Notes under the pieces: generated by a model
What the model saw: only the letters and a program-made list of their open reading frames with translations
Told to the model about the DNA's origin: nothing
The model's database searches: none
Translations under genes and position numbers: made by a program
NCBI GenBank assembly: GCA_019137255.1
Contig: WPDH01000036.1
Coordinates: 1-28,658 of the forward strand
Reading direction: 5' to 3'
DNA: 28,658 bases
DNA from: Corinectria fuckeliana
Lineage: Eukaryota; Ascomycota; Sordariomycetes; Hypocreales; Nectriaceae
In this document: positions 23,300-28,658 of the stretch, piece after piece
Layout: every line of letters begins with the position of its first letter
Position numbering within the stretch: position 1 is the stretch's first letter

Positions 23300-24120
23300 T
23301 AATAATAGTCTTAAAAAAGTCTTTAAATTATATCTCTTAAAAGCTTAAAAAAGTAATAAATTATAATTTTTATTACTTTTTAGTGCTTATATATAATAGC
23401 TACTATTATTAGGTCTTATTTATAAATATAATAATAAAAATATGCTTTTTTTACCTCTTAAAGATAAAGTTAGATATTAAGAGTATGTTTAAAAAGCTAT
23501 AAGCCTAGTTATAAACTTAATATAGCCTTAAGATCTTACTCTTATAGTATAATAGTAATAAGACTCTTTTTACTAAAAAGAAAAGAGAGATCTTTAAAAA
23601 TAATAGTATAATTATTTATAAGTTTACCTTATTAACCTTAATATAAAATAAGAGTGCTAAGATATTAGAAAGAATTATTAAGGTTAAGAGTAAGATTATA
23701 ATTAAAAAGTTAAGACTTTTAGAAAAGCTTACTTTTAAGATATATTATATAATAGTATACCTTCTTAACTATATATCTTATTAAATAAAAATTAGTAAGT
23801 AACTTTCTACTAGCTTTAGTAAGACTAGGTTAAGAATAATATTTTTATATATAGTTATATTTCTAAGAATATAAGGCTCTTATAAGTATATATTAAGGTT
23901 TTTAAGTGTTTAGCTTACCTAATAACTATAGCTGTCTTAAAATATATTAAGTTATATAAGTTTTTAAGCTTACTTATAAAAAAAGCTTATATTAAGTATC
24001 TTATTAGCTATAAGAGTAAGTTATAATATATAATTTATATATTAGTAACTTAAGATAAAAAGGTTATAATCTTTGCTAATATATAGTTTAATAAGTAAAA
24101 ATATTTTAATCTAAAATATA
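23300..24120 (+). pseudogene. Copia integrase, RIP-inactivated
   Basis: One frame carries the family's landmarks. A probable first Asp is at 23365-23367 (AAT). The F-I-D block reads FIN at 23419-23427 and is followed by FFYLLKDK. The second Asp is AAT at 23551-23553 within YNSNKTLFT, and the Glu position is AAG at 23659-23661. The gap from the FID Asp to the second Asp is 42 codons, and the Asp2-Glu gap is 35 residues, both as in Copia integrases. Downstream, EKLTFKIYY and VYLLN near 23720-23770 and a YLI-x-YKS block near 24000 match the C-terminal integrase region. All three catalytic residues appear mutated. Confidence 0.75.
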
Positions 24121-24721
24121 AAAAAAATATAAAAACCTATAGGAAATATACTTATAAAATCTTAAACTAAATTAATATAAGAGAGGTCTCTAATAATAAA
24201 AATATTAGTAAGAAAAACAGTCTTAATATAATAGCTATAAAGTCTTTTTTAAACTTTATTAAGTTATAAATTTAAGCACTACTTATAATATTTTTAAGAG
24301 AGATATAATAGCAGAAAAAAGTCTAAAACACTTAGTAATAGTAATTTTAAACTAAGATTTTATAAGAAAAGAAAAGTACTCTTAAGATTAGAAGTACTAA
24401 AGCTATATTTAAGACTATTTTACTTTTTTTCTTTCTTATTAAAAAAGCTATAAGATAAGTTATTTTTCTTAATAATACTTTATATTAGTTTAGCTTACTA
24501 TATAAAATAGTAAGTATAATACTATTATATAATTTATTATCTAAAATTATAAATAATATCTTATTAGCTATATAAGCTAAAAATAGTAATAACTTTATAA
24601 AACTTAATAATCTTATAAAAAGATTAAGATTAAAAGACTTATTAGATAATAATAGTTTAATTAATATATAAATTATTATACTAAAATAAGTTAATAAGAT
24701 ATTAAGAGATAAAATAAATAG
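24121..24721 (+). other. Copia linker region after integrase
   Basis: A-rich, Lys- and Asn-coding sequence that would correspond to the variable linker between integrase and reverse transcriptase. No motif was found. It ends at AATAG (24717-24721), next to the LTR of C. Confidence 0.45.
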
Positions 24722-24933
24722 TATAAGAGTTAGCTAATTAAAGTAAGATAAAAAGTTTTAAAGTAAGTATTTATATATTATAAGACTTTAACTTAGTAAG
24801 TAGTTATAAACTACTTACTAAGATTTTTAAGTAATCTTACTTAGTAGCTTTTATACTCTTAGTATATTTTACTTAGCTTAGTACTAGTTTCTCTTAAGGC
24901 TAGTCTTTTAAGCTATAAGCTTATCTTTTTATA
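24722..24933 (-). repeat. 3' LTR of fragment C (212 bp)
   Basis: Reverse complement of the B LTRs with identical length and terminal sequence. In element orientation it is followed by CTATT (AATAG on the plus strand, 24717-24721), the same pentamer as B's target duplication. Confidence 0.92.
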
Positions 24934-24948
24934 ATTACTCTCTTTTTT
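24934..24948 (-). promoter_or_regulatory. Polypurine tract of C
   Basis: On the minus strand an A/G run ending GAGTAAT abuts the 3' LTR, matching the tracts of B and D. Confidence 0.65.
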
Positions 24949-25349
24949 AGCTATTTAGTCTTTAAATATATAAGTTTATTCTTAGTTATTATAATTAATA
25001 TTATTTTATTATTACTATACTATTATCACTTAGAATCTTAGTTATTATAGTAATATAATAGTTAGTTAGTACTTACTTTATAGCTATTATATAGCTGTTA
25101 GCTATAAGGCTTTATATTAATAATAAGCTTATTAGTTAGCAGTTTATTAGTAACTATTAAGTTATAAACTATACTAGTATACTTATTTATTTTCTTTTTC
25201 TTTCTCTTACTTATACTAACTTTTTTATAATATCTTTTATTATTTAGTTCTCTCTTTCTAAACCTTTATAAGTTACTTTATCTTACTACTTTCTTTTATT
25301 ACTTATAATACTTAAACTATTATAAAGTATTATTATTAGTTTACTTATC

Positions 25350-27110
25350 TTACTATTACTAATTTATCACTTAGATATCTCTTATTTATATAAGAGATAT
25401 TTTTTATTAGTTTAATAAAAATATCTTTTTTAACTAAATATTTATTAGAGATACTTTTTACTTTTTTTATTTAATATAAAAAGCTAACTAGTTTAGTTTA
25501 TTATATATTTATAGTTCTTTTAAAGCTTATTATATTTATTATAAGTAATTTAAGTAAAAGTATATTACTATAAGTTTATTAAGTTTTTACTACTTTTTAT
25601 ATATTATTAATATCTTCTAAGATTCTTTTAGAGCTTTATAGTATTATAATAGTCTTTTAAAATAAGTTAACTATATATTACTTTTATAATAACCTTAAGA
25701 AGTGTTCCTTTAGTTACTAAGTAACTTTTTATAAGTCTTTATTTAGTATATTATACTAGTATATTTAGTATACTACTAATAAGACTGTATTTACTTTTTA
25801 AACTCTTATTAATAGCTTATCTAGTATTACTAGTACTAATACTAAAAAGTCTAGCTAGTTAACTAAGAAAGTGCTTAATTTCTTATTCTAGTTAATTAAG
25901 GCTTAGACTACTATTAACACCTTAAGGTTTTACTAAAATACTAACCTCTTAGAGGATATTTCTCTAACTAAATTAGATTATTATATTAAGACTACTTAGC
26001 CTTTTTATCTTTATAATAATAATACTACTCTTACTATTTATATAGTGGTTTTTTAACTGCTTTATATATTTATTACTCTTATTACTAATATTAAAAAGAA
26101 AACACTTTAGGCTTTCTTTATATCTATTAAGTATATTACTATCTTTACTATTATTAAGGCTTATAACTATAGTATTTAAGTCTTAGTATACTAAGTTAGC
26201 TTTTTAAACTAAAAACCTTTTTACTATAAGGCTATTAATAGTCTTTCTTATAATATTAGTTTTAAGTTTAGTAGTTCTAATATTAAGTTTTTTACTTTAT
26301 TTATTACTATCTTACTTATTACTTACTTATACTCTGCTTTTATTTTTATCTCTAATCTTAATAAGACTTCTACTAAGCTTACTATTACTTTACTTATTAC
26401 TTATACTTATATTACCTCTCTCTTAGCTTTTTTATCTCTTATTATTTAGTCTTTTTATAATATTTAGATTTTAAATAACCTAAAGAGCTTTTAGCTTTTT
26501 AATAACTTAGCTTTTAAGCTAAACTTTAATATTTAAGCCTCTTTTTTAAGGTTAAACCTATTAGCTGTCTCTTCTCTTATTACTTAAGCTTTAATAACTT
26601 CTTATTATTTTACTAGTTACTTAGATATTACTAACCCCTCTTTTATCTTAGCTTTTACTACTTATAAGTATACTTATAAGACTAAAGTTCTTAAGATACC
26701 TACTTAAGTTATTAATTTTAATAGTAAGTTACTCTTACTTTTTACTTACTTTTTTAAGCAGGCTAAGTATATATCTTTAAAGACTTATTCTTTAAAGTCT
26801 AGTAAGTTAAGTATTTTTAATATTATATTCTTACTTTTTACTTTTTATAGTATCTTAGCAAAAAAGTCCTAAAAGAAATTTTTATTATAGTTTATATTCT
26901 CTAAGAGACTTTTTTAGCTTTAAGTATTAAGTTAGTAGCTATTTGTTTTTTTAATTAGTAATAACCTTAGTAGTACCTAATAGTTTATTCTTCTAGTAGT
27001 ATTTAGCTACTTAAGTATTACTAGTAATTTATGTTTTTATTATACTTTTAGTATTATAGTTTATTTATTTATTATTTTATTTCTTATATATTTACTTTCT
27101 CTACTTATAA
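25350..27110 (-). pseudogene. Post-chromodomain region, copy in C
   Basis: Inverted counterpart of 19500-21240. It offers an independently mutated second copy of the unidentified region. Comparing the two can restore the family consensus and test whether substitutions respect codons. No domain was recognised. Confidence 0.42.
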
Positions 27111-27766
27111 TACTATTATACTAACTTTATTATATTCTTTAAGTAGGCTATTAGCTCTTAAGTGTTATATTCTACTAGCTATTTTACCTATTTAACTTAG
27201 TAAAATATTTATCTTATATTTTTCTTATAGTTAACTACTTTTTTAACCTCTTACTTATTATTCTTTTCTTTTAGTTTAGATAGTTTTAGTAGTTTTTCTA
27301 TACTTAGTTAGCACTTTTTAAACTATAGTTCTAAGAGTTTAACTAGAAAAATATTATATATTTACTAGTATTATTCTAAAAGGTATACTTAGTATATTTA
27401 TTTACTAATTCTTTTTACTATTATTATCTTAATAAATTTTAGTACTAGCTTTTTATATTTAAATTAGAAGTTTCTTATTAATAGCCTAATAGTTTACCTA
27501 ACCTTATATTCTTATAAGTTATATTACTTATTATAGTATTTAGCTTATCTTTTTATAGCTTTTTACTATTATTTCTCTATCTTAGTATATACTTAGTAAA
27601 ATATCTTAATATACTTTTACACTTCTTATATATTTAACTTAAAATATTTTAAGATATATTTTATAACTCTTAGGTAGTATTTATAAAAAGCTTATATAAG
27701 AGAAACCCTAATAGTATAGTAAGTACTATTATTATAAGTAAAAGCTGCTTTTAGGAGCTAAGCTAC
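27111..27766 (-). pseudogene. Integrase end and chromodomain, copy in C
   Basis: On the minus strand, 27766 down to about 27260 matches the C-terminal half of the B integrase, beginning 64 bases after its catalytic Glu. About 27250-27115 is the chromodomain. The part with the three catalytic residues is absent, and the frame is broken by TAA/TAG codons. Confidence 0.75.
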
Positions 27767-27971
27767 TATAATAGTTAGTACTAACTCTATTAACACCTAA
27801 TATAAGCCTTTAGGGCTTAACTTTAGAGCTTACCTAAATAGTAAGCTAACAGCTCTTTTAAGAATACTAGATAAGCACTTACTAAATACTTATTAAGTAG
27901 AAGCTTTATAATATACTAATACCTACCTTTATAATCTTTATATTTATACCCTAGTAAGACTAACTCTTATA
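27767..27971 (+). repeat. D-family LTR, probable 5' LTR of D' (205 bp)
   Basis: It starts TATAATAG and ends CTCTTATA, and is about 1 base longer than the D LTR at 22538-22741. No purine tract precedes it: the left flank is fragment C. The bases after it resemble the post-LTR bases of B. No matching duplication surrounds it (GCTAC left, ATTCT right), so it is unlikely to be a solo LTR. Confidence 0.8.
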
Positions 27972-28658
27972 ATTCTTCTACTTTTATATCTTACTTAAGT
28001 TACTAGTATATAATATAAAATAAGAGGTTATATAAGATCTCTTATAAAGTATAATAAGTATATAACAAGTATAAGACAACTATTAATAATAACAAATAAA
28101 CTTATACTTACTAATTAGGTAGAGAAAGAGATTAATCTAATTAATACCCTTCTTATAGAGAAGAGACCCTCTTAGGAAATACCTCTTATACTAGACCTTA
28201 CACTAGGCTAAAAAGTATTACTAAGAAGAACACTCTCTCTCTTATATAAAGCTAGGTTATAATAAGCACTAAGAGAGGACTTAGAGACTACTTATAGAGA
28301 TTATAACCTTAATAGGAGAGAAACTCTAATATTAGATATATATAATAATAATAAAGACTAATTATCTATATAATTCTAATTATATATAAGATAATAATCC
28401 TAATTAAAAACCTTCTTAGAATACTATCACTAAGTAATTAGCCCTAAGAAAGATATTTTAACCCTTTAGGAATTAGTCTTAATAATAGTATCTTAATAAG
28501 AAGAGGACTATAAAATACAAGAGGAAGATTATTAATTCTAGAAATAACTACTTAAAAAGCTAGTTATAAAATCTAGTAGTAATAAGCTAAAAGAATATAA
28601 AAAACTATCTTAATACTCTTATAAGTCTCTTAAGAAAGATATAATAAGTATATAAATT
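27972..28658 (+). pseudogene. Leader and possible gag start of D'
   Basis: No initiation codon or domain can be identified. From about 28320 one plus-strand frame is relatively protein-like and rich in Lys, Glu and Ser (for example NKLKEYKKLS near 28580), as expected near the start of a Gypsy gag. CpA is somewhat less depleted here than in E or C. The call is based mainly on position after a 5' LTR and is weak. Confidence 0.35.

Larger units (their letters stand above)
22742..24721 (+). mobile_element. Element E, Ty1/Copia remnant
   Basis: An internal fragment of a plus-strand Copia-type element without visible LTRs. It contains the integrase and about 0.6 kb of the following linker, and stops at the LTR of fragment C before the reverse transcriptase. 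The left part probably lies upstream of the window, because D and its contents appear inserted in E. It is the most AT-rich and probably the oldest layer. Confidence 0.75.
24722..27766 (-). mobile_element. Fragment C, truncated B-family Gypsy element
   Basis: A minus-strand copy of the 3' part of element B, corresponding to 18830-21869. It has the 3' LTR, polypurine tract, post-chromodomain region, chromodomain and the end of integrase. The rest of pol, gag and the 5' LTR are missing at the junction with the D-family LTR at 27767. They may resume beyond the window if D' is simply inserted here. Confidence 0.9.
24722..27766 (-). repeat. Right arm of 3-kb inverted repeat
   Basis: Inverted counterpart of 18830-21869. 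Together with that arm it could form a large hairpin or a double-stranded transcript if read through. Confidence 0.88.
1..28658. other. RIP-mutated AT-rich retrotransposon block
   Basis: The whole window is AT-rich and consists of LTR retroelements inserted in one another. CpA and TpG are scarce and TpA dominates. Every long reading frame is broken by many TAA/TAG codons of the kind expected from CAA, CAG and TGG after C-to-T on either strand. Repeat pairs differ almost only by transitions. This is the known outcome of repeat-induced point mutation in filamentous ascomycetes. Element A (6076-15461) keeps visibly more CpA/TpG than its neighbours. I did not compute RIP indices. Confidence 0.93.
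27767..28658 (+). mobile_element. Element D', start of a second D-family element
   Basis: A 5' LTR followed by about 0.69 kb of leader and possible early gag, running off the right edge. If correct, the right LTR of D' should be followed by GCTAC (27762-27766) and then by the missing part of fragment C. Confidence 0.55.

Noticed and set aside
18830..27766. Foldback or terminal-inverted-repeat DNA transposon
   Set aside because: The arms are 3' halves of an LTR element with integrase, chromodomain, polypurine tract and LTR. The inner and outer ends show no transposon termini.
22538..27971. D-family LTRs at 22538 and 27767 as the two ends of one element
   Set aside because: The first is preceded by a polypurine tract and so is a 3' LTR. 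Between them lie Copia sequence and a minus-strand Gypsy fragment, and the outer flanks (GTAAT and ATTCT) do not match.
1..28658. AT-rich organelle, apicomplexan or bacterial symbiont genome
   Set aside because: The sequence is explained by fungal-type LTR retroelements with RIP-type transitions. There are no rRNA, tRNA or organelle genes and no intact ORFs.
1..28658. CRISPR array or tandem repeats
   Set aside because: The only repeats are LTRs and element copies. Short similar words such as TAAGCTATA reflect the reduced dinucleotide set, not regular spacing.
27972..28658. Host gene at the right edge
   Set aside because: Slightly higher GC raised the idea, but no frame is open without TAA/TAG, and it follows directly after an LTR.

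Overview
The window is a block of very AT-rich, repeat-only DNA from the nuclear genome of a filamentous ascomycete, probably a Pezizomycotina species with AT-isochores. The phylum-level call rests on the retroelement families (fungal chromodomain Gypsy and Copia) and on the mutation pattern. CpA, its complement TpG, and CpG are strongly depleted, TpA is saturated, reading frames are full of TAA/TAG, and repeat copies differ almost only by C/T and G/A. This is the signature of repeat-induced point mutation (RIP). I see no intact protein gene, rRNA, tRNA or CRISPR array. A genus cannot be read from this sequence.

The layout is a nest of LTR retrotransposons. The likely oldest layer is a Copia-type element (E), seen at 22742-24721 with a recognisable integrase. 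A Gypsy element (D, plus strand) occupies 1-4734 and resumes at 21875-22741, ending in its 3' LTR (22538-22741). Inside D sits a complete 7.74-kb Gypsy element (B, 4735-21869, 212-bp LTRs, target duplication CTATT). Inside the gag gene of B sits a complete 9.39-kb Gypsy element of a different family (A, 6076-15461, 381-bp LTRs, target duplication TACCT). On the right, a truncated minus-strand copy of the B family (C, 24722-27766) lies against E. It is cut by a D-family LTR (27767-27971), which looks like the 5' LTR of another element (D') running off the window.

Although every gene is dead, coding order and frame are still readable: PR, RT, RNase H, integrase and chromodomain in A and B, and all but the protease in D. 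The spacing between the second Asp and the Glu of the integrase triad is exactly 35 residues in A, B, D and E, so decay was by substitution rather than by indels. Two unidentified coding-like stretches lie downstream of the chromodomain: a separate-frame ORF in A (13202-14935) and an in-frame continuation in B, C and D. These are the least explained parts of the window.
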